A stretch of DNA of 39,727 nucleotides from JAYZDP01 sp036337765 (lineage in GTDB: Bacteria > Acidobacteriota > Thermoanaerobaculia > Multivoradales > Multivoraceae), in NCBI GenBank assembly GCA_036337765.1, contig JAYZDP010000192.1, forward strand, positions 1 to 39,727, read 5' to 3'. Both the position numbers and the translations under genes were made by a program. Positions 9,580-17,341 of the stretch are shown piece by piece. Each line of letters starts with the position of its first letter. Position 1 is the first letter of the stretch. The notes beneath the pieces were generated by a model. The model did no database searches and had not been told where the DNA came from. It was given only the letters and a program-made list of their open reading frames with translations.

Positions 9580-11145
9580 TCAGTTCTCGTGATGTCGTAC
9601 TAGGGGCTCGTAGAGCTTATCGAAGCCGCGCAGGCGGCCTAGGCGGCTACGGGCTTCGGGTCGGGTCAGGCCTAGTTTGGCTGAGGCGGCGATCAGGTGC
9701 TCGATCGAGGCGGGGATGCGACGGCCGAAGCTCTCGTCGCCCAGGCCCGCGATGTTTCGTTCTTCGATCAGGTCGAGCAGCGCGGCCGGGCTGAGGCGCT
9801 CCCTGGCTCGCTCTGGCCAGTGTTGGATGACGCTGTCGGTGGCGCCTAGAAAGCCCGAGCGGAAGTCGACGTCGTCGCACAGTCGCTGTTGCGCCTCGCA
9901 GAAGCTCGCCGCCGCGAAGTAGAGTTGGGCGACCGCGACGAACGCGTCGAATGACGCGAGCGAGTCCCAGGCCAGACCGACCAGACTCGAGACGTGGTCG
10001 GCTTCGCGTTCGAGGAGCCGTCCGTAGCTGGCGAGCGAGTCGTCGGCCTCGCCTACCCTGCCTTCCGCCAGGGCGAGTCCCCAGACGGCTAGGCGCTCGA
10101 CCGCGACCAGACTCCAGGCGATTCCGGTCGAGAACATCGGATCGTCGAAGGCGAAGCTCGAGGGCAGCATCGCCCAGTTCTCGCCCGCGGCGGTCGTCGA
10201 TCGATACGCCACACGGTCGAGCCGCACCGCCGGTCCGCAACGGCGAGCGTCGGCGAAACAGGCCGCCAGGGTTGGATAGGGCGTCAGCAGTTCCTTGAGC
10301 TCACCCGCAGGAGCGACGGTGCCTCGCGAGACGAGGCCTGCCGAGGCCCTCCCGTCGTCGAAGGGCAGCACGTACAGCCAGGCGTCCCCAAGCAGGTGAT
10401 GGATCGCGGCTCGCTCTTCGGGGTACGGCCCGGGCTCGAACGCCGCGTCGCGACCTGCGGTCGTAACCCACGAGTGCACGCCCTCGAAGTGACTGCCGAC
10501 GAGGCTCGTGCGTAGCGCGGGCTCAATTCTGCGGGCCTCGGTGAGCTGCGCCGCGAGGACCCCACCTCGACCCGAGGCGTCGAGCACGTGGCTCGAACGT
10601 ATCGCCCTGACAGGGCTGCTGTGCGATCGGATCGTCAGCTCGAAGCCGCCGCCCTCCGAGCGCTCGACGCTCGAGATATCGGTGCCGTCGAGAACCTCGA
10701 CTCCCGCCTCGCCCGCACGCGCGATCAGGAAGGTGTCGACGTCGGCGCGCAGCCAATGTGAATCGGCAATCTCGTCCCGATGGCTGGCTGCGACCAGAAG
10801 CCGATGGTCATCCTCCGCGCCGTTGGCGAACCGGTGTCCGGGAGTGTGCCCGTAGAACGTGAAGCCTCGTTTGAGTCCGTGGCCCAGCTTCGGCAACCGC
10901 CGGTTCCAGCGGCCGTAGGCGGCCAGAGCGTCGAGATCGTCGAGCCGCCAGCGGGCCGCCAGGCGCTCCAACGAAAGAGCCGCCAGTGGGGTCGCGGACT
11001 CGCCGAGCGCGAAGCGAGGGTGTATTGCGCGGTCGATCAGGTACACCCGATGCCCCTGCAGCGCCAGGATGCGGGCCAGGATGGAGCCGGCGAATCCGGC
11101 GCCGACCATTGCGATCTCAGCCGTCAAGGCCGCCTCGACGCGCAT
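9580..11145 (-). CDS. FAD-dependent oxidoreductase, flavin halogenase-like
   Basis: A 521-residue flavoprotein of the tryptophan-halogenase/geranylgeranyl-reductase superfamily. Seen: FAD motif MVGAGFAGS (Gly15, Gly17, Gly20), LIDR strand end, a GESATP block near residue 50, WLYVLPFDDGRASAGLV, and DPMFSTGIAWSLVAVERLA near the FAD-binding C-part. These blocks are shared with flavin-dependent halogenases, but the strict WxWxIP signature is not present (WLYVLP instead), so halogenation is unproven and a hydroxylase or reductase role is possible. The ATG at 11145 overlaps the radical SAM gene by 22 bases. A TTG at 11127 would instead give a 4-base TTGA overlap like its neighbours. Last gene of a three-gene coupled unit. 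Confidence 0.75.
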   Translation of the reverse strand: MRVEAALTAEIAMVGAGFAGSILARILALQGHRVYLIDRAIHPRFALGESATPLAALSLERLAARWRLDDLDALAAYGRWNRRLPKLGHGLKRGFTFYGHTPGHRFANGAEDDHRLLVAASHRDEIADSHWLRADVDTFLIARAGEAGVEVLDGTDISSVERSEGGGFELTIRSHSSPVRAIRSSHVLDASGRGGVLAAQLTEARRIEPALRTSLVGSHFEGVHSWVTTAGRDAAFEPGPYPEERAAIHHLLGDAWLYVLPFDDGRASAGLVSRGTVAPAGELKELLTPYPTLAACFADARRCGPAVRLDRVAYRSTTAAGENWAMLPSSFAFDDPMFSTGIAWSLVAVERLAVWGLALAEGRVGEADDSLASYGRLLEREADHVSSLVGLAWDSLASFDAFVAVAQLYFAAASFCEAQQRLCDDVDFRSGFLGATDSVIQHWPERARERLSPAALLDLIEERNIAGLGDESFGRRIPASIEHLIAASAKLGLTRPEARSRLGRLRGFDKLYEPLVRHHEN

Positions 11146-12068
11146 TCAGAGCAAGCGTGTCGGGGGCGAACAACTCCGTCGAGATTCATCGCCGCGAGCC
11201 GTTTCCTGCGCTGCCCGAGGCAGCTCTCGCACGAAGCATGGAGCTCCAGATCCCAGAGGTCGACCGTGACGACGGCGTCGGTGGAGAGAGCCAGGCAGGC
11301 GTCGAAGCAGTCCTCGATCTGATCTAGATCGGGCGGTTGGAAAGCCGCTCCCAGGCGCTCGAGAGCACCGTTGCCTCCCCGGGTCGGAACGAGCGCTACG
11401 TGCCTGGCACCCATCGCCGATGCGGCGGCCACCGTCGCGACCGCGCTCTGGAGTTGTGCCTCGGGAGCGACGTAGGGGGTACCGATGAGGGCGAAGATTC
11501 GCAGGTCGATGGCATCGTGGGCCAGGGTCTCGGCGCAACGCTCGAAGTCGCGGACGGTCGTTCCTTTGCCCAGCTTGGCGTGGGCACTCGGATCGGCGGT
11601 CTCGAGACCCATGGCGATTTCGAGGCGCCCGTCGATGCCAGATGCGTAGCGACGGGCGCGCTCATCGACGAGATGCGGATGGCACTCCACTACCACGCGC
11701 TCGAGTCCCGCGAGCTGGCCGAAGATTGCGTCGTCGTCGCTCTCCGGCACGGCGCGCGGGTCGAAGAAGTTGCTCGCGTTGTAGAGCTTGACGACGCGGG
11801 GTCGTGCAACGAGGGCGGCGAGACCCTTCTCGATCTGCGCGGGAATCGCGCCTGCGGGTGTTGGTGCCGCCAACGTGAAGCGCCATAGGTCGCAGAAGAC
11901 GCAGGTGTAGGGGCACTGGGCGCCAGCCAGAAACAGGGTCGCCGTCGTCTCCGCTCCGGCAGGTCCCCGCTCCTGCTCTTCTACGACCCCTATCGGTCGC
12001 CAGGGTTCTGGAGGCTCGTGCGTGGGGCGAAGGTCCCGAACGAGCTGAGGCGAGAGGCGGTCGGTCAC
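11124..12068 (-). CDS. Radical SAM protein with C-terminal Cys pairs
   Basis: A 314-residue protein with the radical SAM cluster motif CPYTCVFCDLW (Cys52, Cys56, Cys59), a following SAM-binding region (NASNFFDPRAVP; MGLETADPSAHAKLGKG) and a TIM-barrel-length core. The C-terminus has two CxxC pairs (about Cys280/283 and Cys306/309), which could hold an auxiliary iron-sulfur cluster or zinc. The substrate is unknown and I do not recognise a named subfamily. The GTG at 12068 overlaps the stop of the asparagine-synthase-like gene by four bases (GTGA), which fixes the start; an open frame continues upstream but overlaps the coding region of that gene. Confidence 0.8.
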   Translation of the reverse strand: MTDRLSPQLVRDLRPTHEPPEPWRPIGVVEEQERGPAGAETTATLFLAGAQCPYTCVFCDLWRFTLAAPTPAGAIPAQIEKGLAALVARPRVVKLYNASNFFDPRAVPESDDDAIFGQLAGLERVVVECHPHLVDERARRYASGIDGRLEIAMGLETADPSAHAKLGKGTTVRDFERCAETLAHDAIDLRIFALIGTPYVAPEAQLQSAVATVAAASAMGARHVALVPTRGGNGALERLGAAFQPPDLDQIEDCFDACLALSTDAVVTVDLWDLELHASCESCLGQRRKRLAAMNLDGVVRPRHACSECASRRP

Positions 12069-13402
12069 GGCCCCGCCGGCGCTTCGTAGCGCGCCAGCAG
12101 GTGGTTGCGGTAGAGATCCGGGGCGGTCCCGTCGCGATCTGCGAACAGCGTCCCACCGACGGCCCCGTCCTGAAAGCGGCACTTCTCGAAGATCGGCATG
12201 TCAAAGCCCAGCACATCGGCGACACCGGCGCGCACGACGTCCCCTTTGAGCGCATAGAGGGCATCGACATCTCCGCGGGTGAGCGCGTCGAACGGGATGC
12301 CCTCCGCGATCTCGATCACCGCCGGCCGCGTGAATGGGCTGAAACCCTCGAAGTCGTATCGGCGCTGCGGCGCGCAGGTGCGCACGTAGCCTCGTGACAG
12401 CCCGCCGCTGTAGGTCTGTGAGTGCTTCAGCGCATCGACTCCCCAACCCTCGTGATAGAGCAGCGAGTTGGTGACGACACTGCGGATCGTCAGCTCGCGG
12501 TTCTCCTCGATGGGATAGTCCTTGAGGTTCTCGTCGCCTCCGTCGCCGTCGAGCAGGTACCGCCAGTCAGGGTAGCGCTCGCGAATCGCGGCGAGTGCCG
12601 CTAGATTCACCGCTGCACACTCGACGTCCAGGGGCTTGTAGTCCTCGATGACTTCGACCGCCTCAAGGGCGTCGATGGCGCCGGCCTCCACGCCAAGCTC
12701 CTCGTGGAGGTAGGCGAGATCGACGCGAGAGAGGAACTCGCGTGCCTGCTCGAGGTCGCTACCGCCGCCGTCTACCGTCAGCGTGAAAGCCTTCAGCCTG
12801 GCTGCCGTCTGGCCGGCGTCGAGCAGTGCCCGTACCGCGGCCAGCAGCACCGCGCCGCTGTCGATGCCACCGGAGAACAGGACGCCGATCGGAGCCTCGG
12901 CGGGCAGGGCCGCGATCCAGGCGTCGATCTCCCGCTTCAGGACGCCGATGTAGCGGCTCCCGATGAGAGAGGTGTCCTCAGGCAGCACGTCCTTCGCCGG
13001 TGCGAAGAAGCGGTGGTGCCGGGGGCTGGGATCGGGACAGCCGATCAGCTGAAGCTGCGTCACATGGTGCGCAGGGACCATGCGCGTGTAGGTGGGATGG
13101 AACTGCCAGGCGTGCCCCTCCACCTCCAGCTGGGACCGGATCTCGTCGATACGCTCTGCGATCACCAGATACGGGCCGGCGCCTTCCTTGGCGAGGAAGT
13201 AGCGCAGCGGCCTGTCAAGGCTGCGCGCGAGCCGAACGTCGGTGCCGCGGCGTGCAACCACTGCGAATGGGCCTGGAAGGCTGCGCAGAGCACCGGGGTC
13301 GTCGAACAGCGCCGACTCGACGTCGGCGCGCCCGACCCCTTCGGGCACGCGCCTCGACAAGGGGAGGAGGTTGACGATTCTGTGGATCGGCTGATCGTGC
13401 AT
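12065..13402 (-). CDS. Asparagine-synthase-like ATP-dependent amide ligase lacking the glutaminase Cys
   Basis: A 445-residue AsnB/beta-lactam-synthetase-type protein. The C-terminal half has the PP-loop pyrophosphatase motif GVLFSGGIDSGAVLLAA (SGGIDSG at 177-183) and DGDGGDENLKDYPIEEN. These adenylate a carboxylate for amide formation. The N-terminal ~150 residues resemble a glutamine-amidotransferase domain in outline (GPFAVVARRG, RPLRYFLAKEG, FHPTYTRMVP) but the protein starts MHDQP with no Cys at position 2. Glutamine hydrolysis is therefore unlikely, as in beta-lactam synthetases. The ATG at 13402 has GGAG six bases upstream. First gene of the unit with the radical SAM and flavin proteins, suggesting modification of an amino acid, peptide or small metabolite. 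No precursor peptide gene is visible. Confidence 0.78.
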   Translation of the reverse strand: MHDQPIHRIVNLLPLSRRVPEGVGRADVESALFDDPGALRSLPGPFAVVARRGTDVRLARSLDRPLRYFLAKEGAGPYLVIAERIDEIRSQLEVEGHAWQFHPTYTRMVPAHHVTQLQLIGCPDPSPRHHRFFAPAKDVLPEDTSLIGSRYIGVLKREIDAWIAALPAEAPIGVLFSGGIDSGAVLLAAVRALLDAGQTAARLKAFTLTVDGGGSDLEQAREFLSRVDLAYLHEELGVEAGAIDALEAVEVIEDYKPLDVECAAVNLAALAAIRERYPDWRYLLDGDGGDENLKDYPIEENRELTIRSVVTNSLLYHEGWGVDALKHSQTYSGGLSRGYVRTCAPQRRYDFEGFSPFTRPAVIEIAEGIPFDALTRGDVDALYALKGDVVRAGVADVLGFDMPIFEKCRFQDGAVGGTLFADRDGTAPDLYRNHLLARYEAPAGP

Positions 13403-13415
13403 GAGGTTCTCCGAA

Positions 13416-13431
13416 CGGGATTATATTCCCG
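13416..13431 (-). promoter_or_regulatory. Palindrome with embedded -10 box before the asparagine-synthase-like operon
   Basis: CGGGATTATATTCCCG has arms CGGGA/TCCCG around an AT core. On the minus strand it contains a perfect TATAAT (13425-13420) whose predicted start point (~13413) leaves a very short leader with GGAG before the ATG at 13402. The TAA stop of the DUF3604 gene is part of the same box. No -35 box is evident, so an operator or activator-dependent promoter is possible, and chance is not excluded. Confidence 0.35.
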
Positions 13432-16024
13432 CGAGTGCTGGGCCTGCGCTCCACCAGGGACTCGTCCAGGCCATCGCTCCGTCGACCTGGGTGACGCGGA
13501 GGTAGTAGTAGCCCGCCGCGTCGTCGGGGCTCCCGAGCTCGAACTCGAAGTCCTGGTCGAGTGCCGCGTTTTCAGGGACGAGCTGCAGCTGGATCGCGTC
13601 GGTGCCGCCAGGTACCGGCAGGGTGCGTCGCGCGATTCCCGCCGACAGGTCGCCGAGACGGAAGGCGACGGCACCTGCTGGCAGTAGCACCGGATCGCGG
13701 GCTAGGGTTTCTCGCGTCGTGCCGTCGTCGGGGATCGTTTCGGCTGCCTCGTCCCACTGAAAGCTGACCTCGGTGGAACGGCTTGCGCCCGCCAGTTCGA
13801 GCAGCAGCGCTACCCCTCGACCCCGGGTTGTCGCCATCACCTCGATGCGTGGCGGCTCGCCTTCGAGGATCTCGGCTCGAAAACCGCGTGGATCGTGCAA
13901 CGACGGCAGCTCGAGGCCTGCCAGCTCGGCACCGCGCAGCTCGATGATGCCTCGCCAGGGTCTGGCCGGCCGTGGGTTGAGAGGCTCGCTGCCGAAGGCT
14001 TCGGACTCGAGCCGCAGCTGTACACGGATGCTGTCGCGCACCCGCGCATTGAGATAGCGCTCGCTCGCGACCACCCCGTCGGCCACCATCAACTCCACGG
14101 TGTCGATCGCGGTTGTGCCGTGCACCGATCCGGCCAAGACGAGGTCATCGCCGCTCGTCAGACGACTCCCCATCGGCGCGCCGTTCAGCTGCGCCTGGAT
14201 CACGATGCGCTCGCCGGTCGTAGCGTACGTCGTGCGCGCTCCCAGGGCTTCGAGAATCGTCGCCGCCGAGTTGCTGTTCGCCACCACGGCGGTGAGCCCG
14301 CCTGGCTGCACACCGCCGTCGAACGAATAGCCGGGGTGGGCGGCCGCGGTCGCCGAGGAGGCCAGGAACCCAACCTCTGCGCCGCTGTTGAGATAGCCGC
14401 GGCCGAACGGCTCGAACGTGCCGTGTGCTGAGTGGATCTCGACCAGCCGCACGGACTCGGGGTCGAAAATCGACCAGTCCACGGCCTGGTGGGCTAGCGG
14501 AATCGCAAGGCTGGTGCCGAGCTGGGCGGCGCCGAGCGCGGCGTAGAGGTCGGTTTGGGTGAGCGTGGTCTGTGACGGCGAGCGGTCGGTGCCCGGTGGA
14601 CCCAGCAGCACCACGTGGTGGCCGCCCTCGGGCTGGCCGGCGGCCCACTCGTAGCCGAGAAGAGTCGTGAATCGGCCCGTTGCCTTGAAGTTCCGCGCCG
14701 CAGCCTGGATCGTCGCCCAGTCGCCGTCGTCGATAAAGGTGTCGGCTTCGGTAAGCGCTGCCCAATCGAGTCTTGCGGTGTCGCGAGCGTAGCGGTAGAA
14801 GGCGTCTGCCGAGCCCCTTCCCGAACCCAGCCCGCTGTGGCCGTGGGCATCGCCCCAGAGGACACGGCCGGCGCCGCCTGGTCGCGCCAGCACTGGGTTG
14901 GACGTAGCCGCAAGCTCGCCGCCGACCTGCCGAGCCTCGAACCGATAGATGCCCTCGTTGTCGATCCGTAGATCCTCCAGTATCACGAGCCCGGTGGCGC
15001 CGGCCGGGACATGACCGACGGTCTCGCCGTCGAGCGAGACGCGGTAGCGCGGCGCCGGTCCACTGACCAGATTCCTGGTCGCATCCTCGCTGCGCAGCGC
15101 GACGTCGAATGGCTCTCCGACCGCTACCACCGAGGGCGCCACGACGCTGAGGAAGGCGACCTGCGTTCCACCAATGATGGCGAAGCCGGCCGTCGGTACG
15201 GTCCACACGGCGCCGTCGCCGGATACGTCGACGTAGAGCGGCAGCGACTCCAAGTCGCTGGCACGAAGCGGCAGCTCCAAACCGCCAGGGCCGCGAGCAG
15301 ACCCGCCGTAGGTGAGCGTCACGGATTCACCCGCCGTCAGCGCCTCGCCGCCGAGCCTGAAAGCGAGCGTCGCGGCGCCCATCCAGCTCTGCCACTCGCC
15401 CCAATCCTCAGCGGGCTCGAGTGTCGCTCGCGGGTTGGAGGTCGCGGCCGCAACGTAGTTCGGCGCTGACGAGTCGGCGCTCTGAAGCCGGGCGATGCCT
15501 TCTGCTGGGAGCACCACTCCTCCCCCCACGGCGATGCCGCGGCTTCCCACGGTGAGCATCTGCTGCAGGGTGACCCGCTCTCCGACACGGAAGGGTCCTT
15601 TTGGAGTCAAATCCGCCGAACCCACAGCTCCCGAGTCGTCGTCGAGAGCGCCGAGCTCGACCAACGCTCGATCGATGAAGGCTCCGGCAGCCTCGGCGTC
15701 GTCGGGTGTCTCGTCGCCGCCGATGCCGTCGAGAGCGATCGCGCTCTGACGAGCCAGTCGAGGGAGGTCTCTGGGAATCACGCGACCGCTCAACGCTCGG
15801 TCGTTGGCCCATCGCCAGAGGGTGTCGAGGCGCGACCGAAGCTCTGCGACGTCTTGGGCGGGGCGGCGGGCGCTACGTCGGAGCTCCTGAATCTCGACCT
15901 CCAGCGGCGAAGGTGGCGTTTCGTCGCTCTCGGATGAGCACGCAAACGCAAGAGGCGCGACGAGCATCAGCGACAGCCGCAGCACGCCGCGCGCCACCCG
16001 GGAGCGCGGCGGGGTTAGCTGCAT
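13421..16024 (-). CDS. DUF3604 (PHP-like) lipoprotein
   Basis: An 867-residue protein. The N-terminus is a lipoprotein signal (LSLMLVAPLAFACSSE; lipobox LAFAC), so it is probably membrane-anchored in the periplasm or outer membrane. A central block near residue 390, LWGDAHGHSGLGSG, then LDWAALTEAD, is the metal-binding D-x-H-x-H start of DUF3604 proteins, which belong to the PHP phosphoesterase-like superfamily. Later blocks HHVVLLGP, VEIHSAHGTFE, AAHPGYSF and the C-terminal YYYLRVTQVDGAMAWTSPWW are also typical of the family. The ~380 residues before the DUF3604 core, with beta-rich domains, are unusual in length. The substrate is unknown. It overlaps the upstream amidohydrolase by 10 bases. 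Confidence 0.82.
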   Translation of the reverse strand: MQLTPPRSRVARGVLRLSLMLVAPLAFACSSESDETPPSPLEVEIQELRRSARRPAQDVAELRSRLDTLWRWANDRALSGRVIPRDLPRLARQSAIALDGIGGDETPDDAEAAGAFIDRALVELGALDDDSGAVGSADLTPKGPFRVGERVTLQQMLTVGSRGIAVGGGVVLPAEGIARLQSADSSAPNYVAAATSNPRATLEPAEDWGEWQSWMGAATLAFRLGGEALTAGESVTLTYGGSARGPGGLELPLRASDLESLPLYVDVSGDGAVWTVPTAGFAIIGGTQVAFLSVVAPSVVAVGEPFDVALRSEDATRNLVSGPAPRYRVSLDGETVGHVPAGATGLVILEDLRIDNEGIYRFEARQVGGELAATSNPVLARPGGAGRVLWGDAHGHSGLGSGRGSADAFYRYARDTARLDWAALTEADTFIDDGDWATIQAAARNFKATGRFTTLLGYEWAAGQPEGGHHVVLLGPPGTDRSPSQTTLTQTDLYAALGAAQLGTSLAIPLAHQAVDWSIFDPESVRLVEIHSAHGTFEPFGRGYLNSGAEVGFLASSATAAAHPGYSFDGGVQPGGLTAVVANSNSAATILEALGARTTYATTGERIVIQAQLNGAPMGSRLTSGDDLVLAGSVHGTTAIDTVELMVADGVVASERYLNARVRDSIRVQLRLESEAFGSEPLNPRPARPWRGIIELRGAELAGLELPSLHDPRGFRAEILEGEPPRIEVMATTRGRGVALLLELAGASRSTEVSFQWDEAAETIPDDGTTRETLARDPVLLPAGAVAFRLGDLSAGIARRTLPVPGGTDAIQLQLVPENAALDQDFEFELGSPDDAAGYYYLRVTQVDGAMAWTSPWWSAGPALAGI

Positions 16025-17295
16025 TCGTCGGAAACCGTCTCGCCGTCGATGATGACGACACAGACGTGGCTCGTGTACTCGAACGGGTCGCCGTCGAACA
16101 GCACGAGATCGGCGTCCTTGCCAACGGCGATCGATCCGACCCGCTCTCCGACACCGAGGATGGCTGCGGCGTCGCGAGTGACGGCGGCCAGAGCGTCCTC
16201 GAAGCCGAGGCCGTTAGCGGCCGCGATGGCCGCCTCGAAAAGCACTACACGAGTCTTCGGTACGTAGGACTCGTAGCCGCTCTGGTAAGCGAAGCGGATT
16301 CCTGCGTCTCGCAGCCGCGCGCCAGTCTCGATGGAGGCATTGCGCGTCTCACCCTGAGCCCGCATCATCGGCGCGTGCAGCACGACGTCGATGTCCGCCT
16401 CCTCGATCTCGTCGATCAGTAGATAGGCCTCCGCCGCGCCATCGAGGAGCATCTCGAATCCGAACTCGCGCTGCAGACGCAGGGCGGTTGAGATCTGGGT
16501 GGCGGTGTGGGCGGTAACCAGCGCCTTCACGTCGCCCTCGAGCAGGCTGACCAAGGCCTCGAGCGCCAGATCGCGATCGGGTTCGTCGTCTTGTGCGTCC
16601 GCGAGCTTGTCCCGGTAGCGCCCGGCTTCGAGGAGCTTCGCCCGCAGCATGGCGACACCCTTGGCTCGGGTCCCGGGCGACTCGAAGTTGGAGCTGACCG
16701 ATTGACCGAGGGTGATGGCGATCGCGGCGAAGGGCTCGACGATCGCCTCCTCGGCGGTGTCGCCACGGGTCTTGACGATCATCGTCTGCCCACTCATCAG
16801 CGCACCCGGGCCGTGACCGGTGTGCAGCGTCGTCACCCCGAAGGACCGCAGCCACCCGACCAGCTCCTCGCGCGCGTTGTAGGCATCGATCGCCCGCAGC
16901 TCGGGTTGGATTGGCGCCGACGTCTCGAGCTGATCCTGGTCCTGGACACGGCTCGAGCCGTCCAGCACCCCCTGGTTCAGGACTCCCGCCAGCCCGACCA
17001 CCGAGTGAGCGTCGATCAGGCCGGGCGTGACGACGGCTGCCTGGTGCAGTGGCACTCCATCGGGAACACGCGCGGCGTCGAAGACGCCTACAAAGGCGAT
17101 GTCGCCATCGGCCGCGATCACCAAGCCATCACGGATCGGCTCGCCGTCCATCGTGTACACGATGTCGCCGCGAACCGCGACCTGCGCGGTCGCCAGGCAG
17201 GAGAAGAGGATTGTTAGCACGCATCCGGCCTGCGCGGCTAGCGTCCCCCGGAGGGACAGCGTGGTAGCGGGGGCCGTGGTATGAGACGGGTTCAT
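16015..17295 (-). CDS. Secreted amidohydrolase-family protein (degenerate metal site)
   Basis: A 426-residue member of the imidazolonepropionase-like amidohydrolase family, with signal peptide core VLTILFSCLATAQ. Family blocks: VTPGLIDAHSVVG, FGVTTLHTGHGPGALMSGQT, VTAHTATQI, AILGVGERVGSIAVGKDADLVLFDGDPF. The usual HxH metal pair is reduced to His97 with Val at the second position (DAHSVVG), so catalysis is in doubt or uses fewer metals. The next gene upstream is a paralogue with an intact pair; the two may work as a heteromer. Start: the ATG at 17295 makes ~25 N-terminal residues from dispersed repeat C. A GTG at 17220, just past the repeat, gives a shorter signal peptide and may be the ancestral start. 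Confidence 0.72.
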   Translation of the reverse strand: MNPSHTTAPATTLSLRGTLAAQAGCVLTILFSCLATAQVAVRGDIVYTMDGEPIRDGLVIAADGDIAFVGVFDAARVPDGVPLHQAAVVTPGLIDAHSVVGLAGVLNQGVLDGSSRVQDQDQLETSAPIQPELRAIDAYNAREELVGWLRSFGVTTLHTGHGPGALMSGQTMIVKTRGDTAEEAIVEPFAAIAITLGQSVSSNFESPGTRAKGVAMLRAKLLEAGRYRDKLADAQDDEPDRDLALEALVSLLEGDVKALVTAHTATQISTALRLQREFGFEMLLDGAAEAYLLIDEIEEADIDVVLHAPMMRAQGETRNASIETGARLRDAGIRFAYQSGYESYVPKTRVVLFEAAIAAANGLGFEDALAAVTRDAAAILGVGERVGSIAVGKDADLVLFDGDPFEYTSHVCVVIIDGETVSDECS

Positions 17296-17341
17296 CTTTG
17301 CGACTCGCCTAGCAACTTGTGACTACCGCTGGCCCCGCTAC
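17224..17341 (-). repeat. Dispersed inverted-arm element, copy C
   Basis: This is a 118-bp copy in reverse orientation to A and B. Its left arm (17341-17324) and right arm (17281-17264) are 18-base near-complements with conserved GGTAGTCAC at the inner edge of the left arm and CTCATACC before the right arm. The tail ends at 17224 with GCAGGCCGGA. It fills the space between two tandem amidohydrolase genes: the left arm carries the TAG stop of one, and the right arm and tail either precede or encode the N-terminus of the other. Confidence 0.75.

Noticed and set aside
13403..13420. Precursor peptide gene for the radical SAM/asparagine-synthase-like operon.
   Set aside because: Only 18 bases between genes; no small open frame with a leader-like sequence was found on either flank.
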